In this document: piece by piece, positions 9,276 through 18,005 of the stretch
Numbering within the stretch: the first letter of the stretch is position 1
Layout: each line of letters starts with the position of its first letter
NCBI RefSeq assembly: GCF_003384035.1
Contig: NZ_QQAK01000013.1
Coordinates: 1 to 64,000 of the forward strand
Direction: 5' to 3'
Source: Sporosarcina sp. BI001-red
GTDB lineage: Bacteria > Bacillota > Bacilli > Bacillales_A > Planococcaceae
Length of the DNA: 64,000 nucleotides
The notes under the pieces: generated by a model
The model's input: only the letters and a program-made list of their open reading frames with translations
Databases searched by the model: none
What the model was told of the DNA's origin: nothing
Made by a program: the position numbers and the translations under genes

Positions 9276-10727
9276 ATGATGATTCCCAACTGGTTATTGA
9301 AACGCGCAGCATTGACACCTCATGCGCCTGCATTATCCTTTCAAGGTCGGACATGGTCTTATCTTCATCTGAAAGAGGACGCATTGGACAGAGCAGGGAA
9401 ACTCCGTTCACTCGGACTTGAAAGTGGAAGTCGTATTGCATTACTTGGTGGAACGTCTGCTGAGATGGCTATTTTAATCCATGGCTGTCTGCTTGCAGGA
9501 ATAGAAATGGTGATGGTGAACTCAAGATTGTCATCAGAAGAAATTGAGTATCAGCTAATAGATTCTGAAACGCAACTGCTCGTGTATGAAAAAGCATTCC
9601 GCACAAAAGCCGAGCAACAGGTTTGTCGCAATATGGTTTATGATGAATTTCTACAGCTTGAGGGGGAGTCGTTGCAACTGGAGCAAATGTGGGAAGAGGA
9701 CAGAACCTTAACGATTATGTATACATCCGGAACAACAGGATTTCCAAAAGGCGTCCGTCAAACTGCAGAAAACCATACATCGAGTGCGCTCTCAGCGGTG
9801 TTAAACAGTGGATTGCATGATGGTGATGCGTGGCTTCACATGATGCCTCTATTTCATATTAGCGGCTTCTCCATTTTAGCAAGAGCCGTTTTATATGGAT
9901 CTGAAGTGCGGTTGTTTGATAAGTTTGATGCAGTAAGAGCTGCTGAAGAAATTACAAACGGACGCGTGTCGGGAATGTCTGTTGTGGCAGTCACGCTTGA
10001 ACGGTTGCTGACAGTCATTGAGAACGACGGGATATCAGTACCCCCTAAATTCCGCACACTACTTGCAGGTGGTGGTCCCGTACCTATCAGCTATTTAAAA
10101 CGTGCAGAGCAATGCGGACTTCCTGTATTGCAAACGTATGGCATGACCGAAACAAGTTCCCAGACCGCAACGTTATCAGCTGAAGATGCTTTGCGGAAAC
10201 CCGGCTCAGCAGGGAAGCCACTTTTCTTCACAGACATCCAAATTGACGGAGCGGATGAACCATTTGAAAAAGGAGAAATTCTTATTAAAGGTCCCCATGT
10301 GACAAAGGGATATATAGGAAAGCACACAGCCACGCAAGCCTTGCAAAATGGTTGGCTCCATTCAGGAGATATCGGTTATTTCGATGATGAAGGCTTTTTG
10401 TTTGTAGCAGATCGACGTTCAGACTTAATCATCTCAGGCGGGGAAAATATTTATCCAGCAGAGATTGAGGCTGTACTTGTAGAACATCCACAGGTGCTGG
10501 AGGCCGGCGTATGTGCAATGCCGAGCGACAAATGGGGTGCAGTTCCCGCAGCGTTCGTTGTAACGCGGTCTACTGTTGAAGAGGAAACGCTACGTGAGTT
10601 TTGCCAAATACGGTTAGCATCCTATAAAGTTCCGAAGACATTTCACTTCGTAGATGAATTGCCTCGCAACGCTTCGAACAAATTAATGCGTAAGGAACTT
10701 CGGGAAAGATTAACGATGGATTATTAA
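9276..10727 (+). CDS. menE: o-Succinylbenzoate-CoA ligase MenE
   Basis: MenE activates o-succinylbenzoate to its CoA thioester through an acyl-adenylate. The 483 residues show the ANL-superfamily P-loop TIMYTSGTTGFPKGV, the A5 motif QTYGMTETSS, the hinge region SGDIGYFDDEGFLFVADR and the C-terminal catalytic Lys region NASNKLMRKEL. AAAGGAGG lies six bases before ATG at 9276; the next codon is also ATG. In B. subtilis menC follows menE. Here a terminator and an unrelated gene follow. Confidence 0.95.
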   Translation: MMIPNWLLKRAALTPHAPALSFQGRTWSYLHLKEDALDRAGKLRSLGLESGSRIALLGGTSAEMAILIHGCLLAGIEMVMVNSRLSSEEIEYQLIDSETQLLVYEKAFRTKAEQQVCRNMVYDEFLQLEGESLQLEQMWEEDRTLTIMYTSGTTGFPKGVRQTAENHTSSALSAVLNSGLHDGDAWLHMMPLFHISGFSILARAVLYGSEVRLFDKFDAVRAAEEITNGRVSGMSVVAVTLERLLTVIENDGISVPPKFRTLLAGGGPVPISYLKRAEQCGLPVLQTYGMTETSSQTATLSAEDALRKPGSAGKPLFFTDIQIDGADEPFEKGEILIKGPHVTKGYIGKHTATQALQNGWLHSGDIGYFDDEGFLFVADRRSDLIISGGENIYPAEIEAVLVEHPQVLEAGVCAMPSDKWGAVPAAFVVTRSTVEEETLREFCQIRLASYKVPKTFHFVDELPRNASNKLMRKELRERLTMDY

Positions 10728-10731
10728 AAGT

Positions 10732-10785
10732 AAAAAAGCTAGAGGGGAAAGGGAACAAGGTCCACTTCCATCCTCTAGCTTTTTA
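10732..10785. terminator. Bidirectional terminator between menE and the zinc-binding gene
   Basis: AAAAAGCTAGAGG pairs with CCTCTAGCTTTTT. A-rich and T-rich flanks on both sides allow termination on both strands. Confidence 0.88.
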
Positions 10786-11748
10786 ATTAAGTGCTTTAGA
10801 TAATACTTGTATATTGCGTTTCATCAAAGAGAAATAATCTTCTTTGTTTGCAAGATCTTCTTTCGTTAAAACAGATAAGTTATGAAGAATGGCGGAATCT
10901 GCCCCAATCTCATTTTGAACGACCTTTGTCAATTTCGAGCTTACATTCTGTTCAAAAAGAATCGTCTTCACGTGCTTGTCTTTCGCTTCTTCCACAATAT
11001 GCGCAAGTTCTTTTTGAGAGGGCTCGTTTTGTGTATTGAGTCCTGCAATGGAAATTTGCTCTAACCCATATTGGTGAGCGAGGTAGCCGAAAGCTGCATG
11101 TGACACAAAGAATGTCTTAGAAGAAGCTTGATCAGCCATTGCCGCAAATTCTTTATCCAATGCTTCTAAATCACTTTTCAACGCTTCAAAATTTTTCTCA
11201 TACAATTCTTTATTCTCTGGTGCCTGTTCTGTGAGTCCGTCACGAACAGCTGCAGCTAAATCCATGCTAATTACAGGGGAAATCCAAACGTGTGGATCAA
11301 TGTGTCCTTCAGAATGATCTTCACCTTCATGGCCATGTTCATCGTCATCTTCATCATGATGATGACCTTCCATCAGCTTGGAAGGGTCAAGTGAATCCCC
11401 TGTTGCAAGTAGCTTGACGTGTTGGTTCTTTAATGTCTTTTTTGCGTTATCTACAAAACCTTCTAGTCCTAACCCCACATAGAAAAACAAATCAGCGTCT
11501 GCCAAATTCATCATTTCTTTTTGAGTCGGATCGAATGTATGCTCATCCGTTCCTGCTGGATAGATCGATTTTACAGAAACCGTGTCACCACCAATACGTT
11601 CTGCAAAATATTGTAGTGGATAAACCGTTGTGTATACGTCGAGTTTTCCATCGTCTGATTTACTCTCATCTGCTTTTTCCTTTTTCCCACAAGCACCAAG
11701 TACAAGTGTAAGAAGAAGAATCCCTATTAGTAGTTGTTTTCGTTTCAT
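10783..11748 (-). CDS. Zinc ABC transporter substrate-binding lipoprotein (ZnuA/AdcA-like)
   Basis: The 321-residue protein captures Zn(II) outside the cell for an ABC importer. It has a lipoprotein signal (LVLGAC, Cys20), the cluster A-I fold, a His/Asp/Glu-rich loop at about 129-149 typical of zinc rather than manganese binders, and candidate ligands His70, the His in DPHVWISP (about 153) and the His in SHAAFGYLAH. No permease or ATPase gene is adjacent, so its partners are elsewhere. A near-consensus Zur operator lies just downstream of its promoter, which supports zinc as the substrate. Confidence 0.9.
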   Translation of the reverse strand: MKRKQLLIGILLLTLVLGACGKKEKADESKSDDGKLDVYTTVYPLQYFAERIGGDTVSVKSIYPAGTDEHTFDPTQKEMMNLADADLFFYVGLGLEGFVDNAKKTLKNQHVKLLATGDSLDPSKLMEGHHHDEDDDEHGHEGEDHSEGHIDPHVWISPVISMDLAAAVRDGLTEQAPENKELYEKNFEALKSDLEALDKEFAAMADQASSKTFFVSHAAFGYLAHQYGLEQISIAGLNTQNEPSQKELAHIVEEAKDKHVKTILFEQNVSSKLTKVVQNEIGADSAILHNLSVLTKEDLANKEDYFSLMKRNIQVLSKALN

Positions 11749-11766
11749 TTGCCTAAATCCTCCAAT

Positions 11767-11828
11767 ACGTAATCATTACGATTTAAAAAGTACTTCCCTA
11801 TCATACTAGAAGGAGAAGTACTTGACAA
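11767..11828 (-). promoter_or_regulatory. Zur operator with sigma-A promoter for the zinc-binding lipoprotein
   Basis: On the minus strand TTGTCA (11823-11828), 17 bases and TATGAT (11800-11805) form a near-ideal promoter. About 20 bases further on, at 11767-11781, lies TCGTAATGATTACGT, one mismatch from the B. subtilis Zur box TCGTAATNATTACGA. The position overlaps the early transcript, as expected for repression when zinc is plentiful. Confidence 0.82.
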
Positions 11829-11840
11829 CTGAAAGAGTTA

Positions 11841-12068
11841 TTAGACTTTTTCTTTCTTCGCAGGAACAGGGTCAAATCCACCTTCGTGAAAAGGATGGCA
11901 TTTAGAAATCCGAACAATCGTAAGAAACAATCCCTTAATGACTCCATGCGTTTCAACTGCTTCTACTCCATAATGAGAGCAAGTAGGATAAAATCTACAG
12001 GAGGGAGGAGTAAGTGGGGAAATCATTTTTTGATAAAAGCGTATAAGCAACAAAACAACCTTTTTCAT
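11841..12068 (-). CDS. yidD: Membrane protein insertion efficiency factor YidD
   Basis: This 75-residue protein has a hydrophobic N-terminus, the family block [15 protein letters not shown] and the C-terminal [10 protein letters not shown]. YidD proteins help YidC-dependent insertion of membrane proteins. It matches B. subtilis YtjA in family and length. It is transcribed alone towards the zinc-binding gene, whose promoter begins right after it. Confidence 0.93.
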   Translation of the reverse strand: MKKVVLLLIRFYQKMISPLTPPSCRFYPTCSHYGVEAVETHGVIKGLFLTIVRISKCHPFHEGGFDPVPAKKEKV

Positions 12069-12093
12069 GTGAACCGCTCCTAAAGTATTGTAG

Positions 12094-12119
12094 GTTTAGT
12101 TTATACTGTTACGTGGTAA
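12094..12119 (+). promoter_or_regulatory. Candidate sigma-B promoter of dps
   Basis: GTTTAG (12094-12099), 14 bases, then TGGTAA (12114-12119) matches the sigma-B pattern GTTTAA-N12-15-GGGTAA with one mismatch in each box. B. subtilis dps is under sigma-B control, so this is expected, but the match is only by eye. Confidence 0.5.
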
Positions 12120-12170
12120 AATAACAGAGAGATGTATTAGACAAAATTCATGGAAAAGAGGTCCTTTATT

Positions 12171-12620
12171 ATGTCAACACAATTAATCAAAGAATTGAAC
12201 ACACAAGTATCTACGTGGTCGGTCATGTATACAAAATTACATAACTATCACTGGTATGTAAAAGGAAAGCAATTCTTCACATTGCACGCTAAATTTGAAG
12301 AACTCTATGACGAAGCTACACAACATATGGATGATATTGCAGAACGTATTCTGACACTTGGCGGAAAACCGACTGCTACAATGAAAGAACATTTAGCGGA
12401 TTCTGTTGTTAAAGAAGCGGATGGCAGTGAAAAAGCTGAGCAAATGGTGGCAACGATCGTTAAAGACTTTAATGAGATCATGAAATCATTGAAAACGGGT
12501 ATGAAATTAGCTGGAGATGCTGGCGACTTCATGACTGAGGATTTGTTGAATGCGATCTATCAGGGTATTGAAAAGCACCAATGGATGCTCAATGCATTTC
12601 TTGGCGAAGATAACAATTAA
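12171..12620 (+). CDS. dps: Dps-family ferritin-like DNA-protecting protein
   Basis: Dps oxidises and stores iron in a dodecamer and shields DNA during stress. The 149 residues carry the ferroxidase signature: HNYHWYVKG, then FFTLHAKFEELYDEA and MDDIAERI. ATG at 12171 is chosen because AGAGG lies upstream and the protein then starts MSTQLIKEL; an in-frame ATG at 12150 has no ribosome site. A sigma-B-like promoter precedes it and a small YjfB-like gene follows. Confidence 0.93.
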   Translation: MSTQLIKELNTQVSTWSVMYTKLHNYHWYVKGKQFFTLHAKFEELYDEATQHMDDIAERILTLGGKPTATMKEHLADSVVKEADGSEKAEQMVATIVKDFNEIMKSLKTGMKLAGDAGDFMTEDLLNAIYQGIEKHQWMLNAFLGEDNN

Positions 12621-12681
12621 GAAATAATCCTTCATGACCTACAATGCATGCCGATAAGTAGGGGGAGAGGAGCTGATTGTT

Positions 12682-12855
12682 TTGGATATTTCATCCATCA
12701 TGGCTAGTCAATTGCGGAGTCTCCAATCGACTGTACAACTAACGATTTTGGACAAAGCGATGACTACCAATGCATCTGCTGCGACTGAGATGTTGCAATC
12801 TATGCCTGAAGCCGCTCATCCTTTTAAAGGTTCAGCAGTAGATATCAAAGCTTAA
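12682..12855 (+). CDS. YjfB-like small protein with a TTG start
   Basis: This open frame of 57 codons starts with TTG at 12682, nine bases after GAGAGGAG, and reads MDISSIMASQLRSLQS, ending KGSAVDIKA. The MDI start, amphipathic middle and length resemble the YjfB family of small putative motility proteins in Bacillales. The function is unknown. A strong terminator follows directly, so it is the last gene of the dps transcript or a separate one. The non-ATG start and size make it easy to miss. Confidence 0.7.
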   Translation: MDISSIMASQLRSLQSTVQLTILDKAMTTNASAATEMLQSMPEAAHPFKGSAVDIKA

Positions 12856-12858
12856 CTG

Positions 12859-12900
12859 ACAATGCGTCGCCCGTTTAGGGAAGACGCATTGTTTTTTTTC
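12859..12900 (+). terminator. Terminator after the YjfB-like gene
   Basis: ACAATGCGTC pairs with GACGCATTGT and is followed by eight T. Confidence 0.9.
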
Positions 12901-12987
12901 TATTTCATTGAACAACGGATAGCTGATGTGTAAAATAGGTCTGTGACTAAAACGTGACTATTCGATTGAGAAAAAGGAGAAGTTAGT

Positions 12988-14307
12988 ATGACAAATACAC
13001 CCTATTTACGGAATTTAATTATTGAAACCCCTTCAAAACCTGGTAACTTTGCAAAAGTCGCATATGCGATTGGTCAACTGGAGGGCGATATAGGTGATAT
13101 CCAAACTATAAAAGTCGGCACATTGACTACAATCCGTGACGTTTCTGTCCAGTGTAACGATGTCGAGCAACTAGATAAAATTGTTGAGGCTATCAATGCA
13201 ATAGGTGATGAGATTCAAGTACAAGCGATTTCCGATGATGTGTTACGAGCACATGAAGGCGGAAAGATACATATGAAGGGCAAAGTTGAAATCCGGTCGC
13301 TCGGCGATCTTCGGCGTGTCTATACTCCAGGAGTTGCGAACGTCTGCAAAGTGATTGAAAAAGATCCACAACAAGCACAGTTTTTCACAGGGATTTCAAA
13401 TACCGTAGCTATCGTAACTGATGGAACGGCTATTTTAGGACTAGGCAATATCGGACCTGTAGCAGGAATGCCAGTAATGGAAGGTAAAGCTGTATTGTTC
13501 GATCAATTTGCGGGTATCAGCGGGATTCCAATTTTACTTGATACGAGTGATCCTGATCAGGTTGTAGAAACTATTAAGCATATCCATCAAGGATTTGGCG
13601 GCATTCTTTTAGAGGATATCGGTTCGCCTCATTGCTTCGAAATTGAAGAACGATTGAAAGCCGAGCTAGACATTCCTGTCATGCACGATGATCAGCATGG
13701 GACAGCGGTCGTTGCACTAGCTTCAACCCTTTCTGCGTGTCGTCAAGCAGGGGTGAAGTTGGCAGACTCAGTCGTCGGTCAAATCGGATTGGGCGCAGCT
13801 GGACTTGCGATCAGCCGAATGATGATGGCTTACGGTGTTAAAAAGATGCAAGGCATCGATATGAATGAACAAGCGTTGGAGCGCCTTCTTCAATACGGCG
13901 GTACAACGGCAGAATCATTGGAAGAAATCATGGCAACAAGTGATATCGTTATTGCAACGACAGGTGTACAAGGGTTGATCAAACCTGAAATGGTGCGTCC
14001 AGGTCAAATTATTTTGGCACTATCAAATCCACATGCTGAAATTCAACCTGAGGTTGCACTTGAAGCAGGGGCTGCATTTGCGGCGGATGGACGCCTTGTC
14101 AATAATGTACTTGGTTTCCCTGGGATTTTCCGAGGAGCACTAAATGCGAAAACGAAGAAGATTACGTATGACATGCTCATTGCAGCTGCTCTTGCGATTT
14201 TGGATTCCACAAAACATGGAGACCTCGTGCCGCATCCATTAGATCCGAATGTCCATCAAAATGTCGCAGATGCTGTTGAAAAGGTAGCTAATTTAAACAG
14301 TCTGTAA
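12988..14307 (+). CDS. NAD-dependent malic enzyme with N-terminal ACT domain
   Basis: The enzyme decarboxylates malate to pyruvate. The 439 residues divide into an ACT domain (about 1-80, LRNLIIETPSKPGNFAKV), the malic N-terminal domain with YTPGVANVC and the catalytic Lys in MEGKAVLFD, the metal-binding region (LEDI, then DDQHGT) and a Rossmann domain (GQIGLGAAGLAI). Length and ACT domain match the B. subtilis MleA/YqkJ type rather than YtsJ. Cofactor preference is inferred from the family. AAAAAGGAGAAG precedes ATG. Confidence 0.9.
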   Translation: MTNTPYLRNLIIETPSKPGNFAKVAYAIGQLEGDIGDIQTIKVGTLTTIRDVSVQCNDVEQLDKIVEAINAIGDEIQVQAISDDVLRAHEGGKIHMKGKVEIRSLGDLRRVYTPGVANVCKVIEKDPQQAQFFTGISNTVAIVTDGTAILGLGNIGPVAGMPVMEGKAVLFDQFAGISGIPILLDTSDPDQVVETIKHIHQGFGGILLEDIGSPHCFEIEERLKAELDIPVMHDDQHGTAVVALASTLSACRQAGVKLADSVVGQIGLGAAGLAISRMMMAYGVKKMQGIDMNEQALERLLQYGGTTAESLEEIMATSDIVIATTGVQGLIKPEMVRPGQIILALSNPHAEIQPEVALEAGAAFAADGRLVNNVLGFPGIFRGALNAKTKKITYDMLIAAALAILDSTKHGDLVPHPLDPNVHQNVADAVEKVANLNSL

Positions 14308-14366
14308 ATCCCTGCACATACACATGCTAAAGTAGTCCATACTACTGAAAAAAGGATGGGATTACT

Positions 14367-14717
14367 ATGGCAGATGGAAAATATACCATGTATGTGTCAG
14401 TTGCTCACCAGCAAATCAATATCCATAAGCATGATTCACCACATGAATACGTAGTGAATATTCCAAAGGATTATATCGAGATTTTTCACCACTTGTTTGA
14501 TCAGACTAATGAATTAGAGTTTTTCAACTTTCTGAGAGCCCATTTACCATATGTACCTTATCACTATGATCGTAATAATCACAACGTAGATCTTCGTCTA
14601 TATAAAATGTATGCGCTCATCCATGAATTCACGGATGATGAATCTAAGGCATTCATTGAACAACTACCATTTTTCCGCCAACCGGTTGTGAGTCATAAAG
14701 GTGCTGGGAACTTGTAA
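14367..14717 (+). CDS. Conserved hypothetical protein, 116 residues
   Basis: I do not recognise a named family. The protein is soluble, rich in His, Tyr and Phe (HHLF, HLPYVPYHYDRNNH) and has no signal or membrane segment. AAAGGATGG lies upstream of ATG. It sits between the malic enzyme and the ytkD-type Nudix gene, 33 bases before the latter, so it is probably co-transcribed with it. Codon use is like its neighbours. Confidence 0.75.
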   Translation: MADGKYTMYVSVAHQQINIHKHDSPHEYVVNIPKDYIEIFHHLFDQTNELEFFNFLRAHLPYVPYHYDRNNHNVDLRLYKMYALIHEFTDDESKAFIEQLPFFRQPVVSHKGAGNL

Positions 14718-14750
14718 GTGGGTGGATCAGCTAGATAGGGTGTGCAAGCG

Positions 14751-15206
14751 ATGTTAACTTTTGATGACCTGAAAGGAAGCCGTGTTGAGCTCGTCTTTGG
14801 CGAACAAGAATTAGAAGCACGTCACGTCCTTGTTGTGCTAAAGCACCAGGGAAAGTGGTTGTTGACCACTCACAAAATTCGAGGTGTGGAATTTCCGGGG
14901 GGGAAAGCGGAACCTGGAGAAACGATCGAAGATGCAGCGATTCGGGAAATGATGGAGGAGACAGGAGTAACCGTCACGAACTTGGTGAAGTTTGCCGAAT
15001 ATGTCGTGTATACGGAACCTCCGTTTTGCAAAGCGGTATTTACAGCAACTGTTGTTGATATTGATGAAAATGCGGAACAATTTGAAACGGAAGGCGCACT
15101 ATGGCTTACGGATGAACAATTAAGTCAATGTGACACACTTAGCTTTCATATGAAGGATAAAGGGATGAACCAATTGAGAAGTTGGGTGGAGCAGCATGCA
15201 CACTGA
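14751..15206 (+). CDS. ytkD: Nudix hydrolase, YtkD type
   Basis: The 151-residue protein has a complete Nudix box (GGKAEPGETIEDAAI, then REMMEETGV). B. subtilis YtkD is a nucleoside triphosphatase with antimutator activity on 8-oxo-dGTP, and this gene lies in a comparable neighbourhood. ATG at 14751 is preferred over GTG at 14742, because AGGG ends one base before that GTG. It overlaps the next gene by eleven bases, indicating coupled translation. Confidence 0.88.
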   Translation: MLTFDDLKGSRVELVFGEQELEARHVLVVLKHQGKWLLTTHKIRGVEFPGGKAEPGETIEDAAIREMMEETGVTVTNLVKFAEYVVYTEPPFCKAVFTATVVDIDENAEQFETEGALWLTDEQLSQCDTLSFHMKDKGMNQLRSWVEQHAH

Positions 15207-15984
15207 TGCTCAAATCGTCTCGAAGCGGGCTTATCCGTCTCCGAATCCTTTGATAGAACTCACTGAAATCACATATATAAGTGGTGGGTTAAAAGTAAAA
15301 GGAATGCTTGCTGAACCGAAAGAAGCTGGAAGTTACGAAGGACTCATTTATATGAGAGGTGGCATTCAACACATAGGAATGGCTCGTCCTGCGCGCATTG
15401 CACAATTCGCTACTCAGGGATTTGTCGTGTTTGCTCCTTATTATCGTGGGAATCGCGGAGGAGAAGGACGTGATGAGTTTGCGGGTGCAGACCTTCAAGA
15501 CGCAGTGAATGCGGTCGATGTGTTGAAACAAAGTCGCAAATGGAAAGATGGCCGGGTTCATTTGTTTTCGTTTTCACGCGGTGGTATCATGGCGCTCTGG
15601 ACTGCAATTTTACGGGATGATATTACGTCCACCGTCCATTGGGCGGGTGTGTCTGATGTTGTCTTTACGTATAAAGAGCGTGAAGATATGCGACGGATGA
15701 TGAAGCGTGTGATTGGCGGCTCCCCGAATAGTGCACCTGATGCATATCGGGAACGAACAGCGCTGTTCAGAGTTGAAGAAATCGACGCTCCCGTACTCAT
15801 CATTCATGGAATGAAAGACGAAAACGTGTCTTTTGAACAAGCTATCTTGCTAGAAGACGCACTTCGGGAACATCAGAAAGCAACAGAAACGTGGTATTTC
15901 CAAGATTATACCCATCACTTCCCATCTTGGCACAATGCACAAATTGTTAGGGATCTGACCAAGTGGATGAGAGCACAACCGTAA
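15196..15984 (+). CDS. Alpha/beta hydrolase of the prolyl oligopeptidase type (YtmA-like)
   Basis: The 262 residues show a serine hydrolase fold: oxyanion region MRGGIQ, nucleophile in FSFSRGG, Asp in IHGMKDENV and His in YTHHFPSW. Family members are peptidases or esterases; the substrate is unknown. It begins inside the Nudix gene, so the two form an operon, as ytkD and ytmA are near each other in B. subtilis. A repeat element and a bidirectional terminator follow. Confidence 0.82.
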   Translation: MHTDAQIVSKRAYPSPNPLIELTEITYISGGLKVKGMLAEPKEAGSYEGLIYMRGGIQHIGMARPARIAQFATQGFVVFAPYYRGNRGGEGRDEFAGADLQDAVNAVDVLKQSRKWKDGRVHLFSFSRGGIMALWTAILRDDITSTVHWAGVSDVVFTYKEREDMRRMMKRVIGGSPNSAPDAYRERTALFRVEEIDAPVLIIHGMKDENVSFEQAILLEDALREHQKATETWYFQDYTHHFPSWHNAQIVRDLTKWMRAQP

Positions 15985-16030
15985 AAACTATTGTCTTAAT
16001 AACCACGATGAACCTATATATGGTTAAATT

Positions 16031-16163
16031 CGTTGATTGTAGTGAGTGCGGCGAAACCAGAGGGATAAACGCAGGTTGAAAAGACCCACGCAGGGAGCGA
16101 AAAGAACCGAGGAGACCGCAACAAAGCCCCTTGGAAAGTGTCCGCTTGTAACGTAAATTGACA
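16031..16163 (+). repeat. Dispersed intergenic element, copy 1
   Basis: A roughly 133-base stretch begins CGTTGATTGTAGTGAGTGCG and ends GTAACGTAAATTGAC. It shares both ends and the internal GGCGA...CC(A/G)GAGGGA with the stretch at 47225-47358. The ends can pair with each other, so a transcript would fold into one long closed hairpin. No open reading frame runs through it. Confidence 0.65.
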
Positions 16164-16194
16164 CGGTTTATTAACACATTGAAATTGACGTTAT

Positions 16195-16245
16195 TAAAAA
16201 GCAATCGCACCAAGTCTGAAGATGACTTGGTGCGATTGCTTTTGT
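16195..16245. terminator. Bidirectional terminator between the YtmA-like gene and pckA
   Basis: GCAATCGCACCAAGTC pairs with GACTTGGTGCGATTGC, with T runs on both strands. It serves the convergent hydrolase and pckA genes. Confidence 0.92.
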
Positions 16246-16252
16246 ATTGCTA

Positions 16253-17839
16253 TTAAATAATTGGACCGCCCTTTTGAAGAATCTCTTCAGAAACATGATC
16301 GAATTTTTTAAAGTTGTCTTTGAATAGTTGTGAAAGTTCTTTTGCTTTAGCATCGTACTCGGATGCATCGCTCCAAGCGTTACGTGGGTTCAATACTTCA
16401 CTTGGTACACCTTCGATATATTTCGGAATCTGAAGTCCGAATGTTGCTGATGTTTCTGTTTCTACGTTATCCAATTCTCCAGATAGCGCTGCGCGGACCA
16501 TTGTACGAGTGTGTTTTAAGTCCATCCGTTTACCAACGCCATAGACGCCACCAGTCCAACCAGTATTCACGAGGAATACGCGTGAACCGTGCTCGTCGAT
16601 TTTCTTACCGAGCATATCTGCGTAGACCGTTGCAGGTAGTGGTAAGAAAGGGGAACCGAAGCATGTTGAGAATGTCGCTTCAGGAGACGTAATTCCACGC
16701 TCCGTACCCGCAAGTTTCGATGTAAAACCGCTAAGGAAGTGATACATTGCTTGTTCTTTCGTCAATTTCGAGATTGGAGGCAACACGCCGAATGCATCAG
16801 CTGTTAGGAAGATGATTGTTTCGGGATGTCCAGCAACTGAAGGCAGAATGATGTTGTCAATATTCTCGATAGGATACGCTGCACGTGTGTTTTCAGTTAA
16901 AGTTGTATCATCATAATCAGGAACATGTGACTCCGTATCGAGTACCACGTTTTCTAGAACTGTCCCAAATTGAATGGCACCGAAAATCTCAGGTTCTTTT
17001 TCTGGTGATAAGTTGATGCACTTCGCGTAACATCCACCTTCGATGTTAAAGATTCCATGATCTGACCAACCATGCTCATCGTCACCAATCAGCTTACGGT
17101 TTGCATCAGCAGAAAGCGTTGTTTTACCAGTACCTGATAATCCGAAGAAGAGTGCAGCATCGCCTTTTTCACCAACGTTTGCTGAACAATGCATCGATAG
17201 GATTCCATTTTCAGGAAGCAAGTAGTTCATCACAGAGAAAATCGATTTCTTCATTTCTCCTGCGTATTCAGTTCCACCTATCAAGACAATACGTTTTTCT
17301 AGAGAGATGATCACGAATGTTTCAGTATCCGTTCCGTCAACAGCTGGGTCTGCTTTGAAAGATGGGGCAGCTAGAACTGTGAATTGTGCTTCATGCATCT
17401 TCAATTCTTCCTTAGAAGGTCGGATGAAGAGCTGATGAACGAATAGGTTTTGCCAAGCAAACTCGTTGATGACTTGGATGGATAATTGTGAAGCTTTGTC
17501 TGCACCAGCAAAACCTTTAAATACAAATAGTTCCTCTTTTGCTTGAAGGTGGTTCAAAACCTTCTTATATAGATTGTCGAAGTGAACTTCTGAAATCGGT
17601 CGATTAACAGAACCCCAGTCAATCTTATCTTTTGAAGTGGCTTCTTCAGTTATGTATCGGTCTTTAGGGGAACGGCCGGTATACTTCCCTGTTTGCGCTG
17701 TAACGGCTCCATCTGATGAAAGCTTCGCCTCACCGCGGGAAACTGCTTTTTCGACTAATACAGGTACAGATGGCTGTAATGTAATATTAGTTCCAGAAAG
17801 AAGTTCTTTGAGTCCATTATCTATTTTCACTGAAATCAT
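16253..17839 (-). CDS. pckA: Phosphoenolpyruvate carboxykinase (ATP)
   Basis: PckA makes phosphoenolpyruvate from oxaloacetate and ATP, the first committed gluconeogenic step. The 528-residue protein has the kinase P-loop [13 protein letters not shown], the metal/substrate segment DDEHGWSD and the arginine motif [12 protein letters not shown]. The start [10 protein letters not shown] has only a weak ribosome site (AGGACGG). It is divergent from metK. A palindrome with a CcpN-type site covers its promoter region, in line with the known glycolytic repression of pckA in B. subtilis. Confidence 0.97.
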   Translation of the reverse strand: MISVKIDNGLKELLSGTNITLQPSVPVLVEKAVSRGEAKLSSDGAVTAQTGKYTGRSPKDRYITEEATSKDKIDWGSVNRPISEVHFDNLYKKVLNHLQAKEELFVFKGFAGADKASQLSIQVINEFAWQNLFVHQLFIRPSKEELKMHEAQFTVLAAPSFKADPAVDGTDTETFVIISLEKRIVLIGGTEYAGEMKKSIFSVMNYLLPENGILSMHCSANVGEKGDAALFFGLSGTGKTTLSADANRKLIGDDEHGWSDHGIFNIEGGCYAKCINLSPEKEPEIFGAIQFGTVLENVVLDTESHVPDYDDTTLTENTRAAYPIENIDNIILPSVAGHPETIIFLTADAFGVLPPISKLTKEQAMYHFLSGFTSKLAGTERGITSPEATFSTCFGSPFLPLPATVYADMLGKKIDEHGSRVFLVNTGWTGGVYGVGKRMDLKHTRTMVRAALSGELDNVETETSATFGLQIPKYIEGVPSEVLNPRNAWSDASEYDAKAKELSQLFKDNFKKFDHVSEEILQKGGPII

Positions 17840-17886
17840 AGGTACATACCGTCCTTTTCATGATTGCCCTTGTTGGGGCTGTCTTA

Positions 17887-17936
17887 TTTTGAATTAGTAT
17901 AACACATTAAGAATAATAAACTATACTAATTCAAAA
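17887..17936 (-). promoter_or_regulatory. 15-bp inverted repeat with CcpN-like site upstream of pckA
   Basis: TTTTGAATTAGTATA (17887-17901) and its exact complement (17922-17936) flank 20 bases. On the minus strand TGTGTTATACT (17895-17905) fits the CcpN consensus TRTGHYATAYW at every position and contains TATACT, a likely pckA -10 box. A repressor here would block polymerase directly. The CcpN link is inference; the palindrome is seen. Confidence 0.6.
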
Positions 17937-17960
17937 CTCAAGTGAGAACCACAAATATAT

Positions 17961-17989
17961 TTGACAAGAACTCTGTTTTCTCGTAGCAT
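17961..17989 (+). promoter_or_regulatory. Promoter of the S-box-metK transcript
   Basis: TTGACA (17961-17966), 17 bases, then TAGCAT (17984-17989), about 17 bases before the riboswitch starts. Confidence 0.8.
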
Positions 17990-18005
17990 AGATAGATGAA
18001 CGGAT

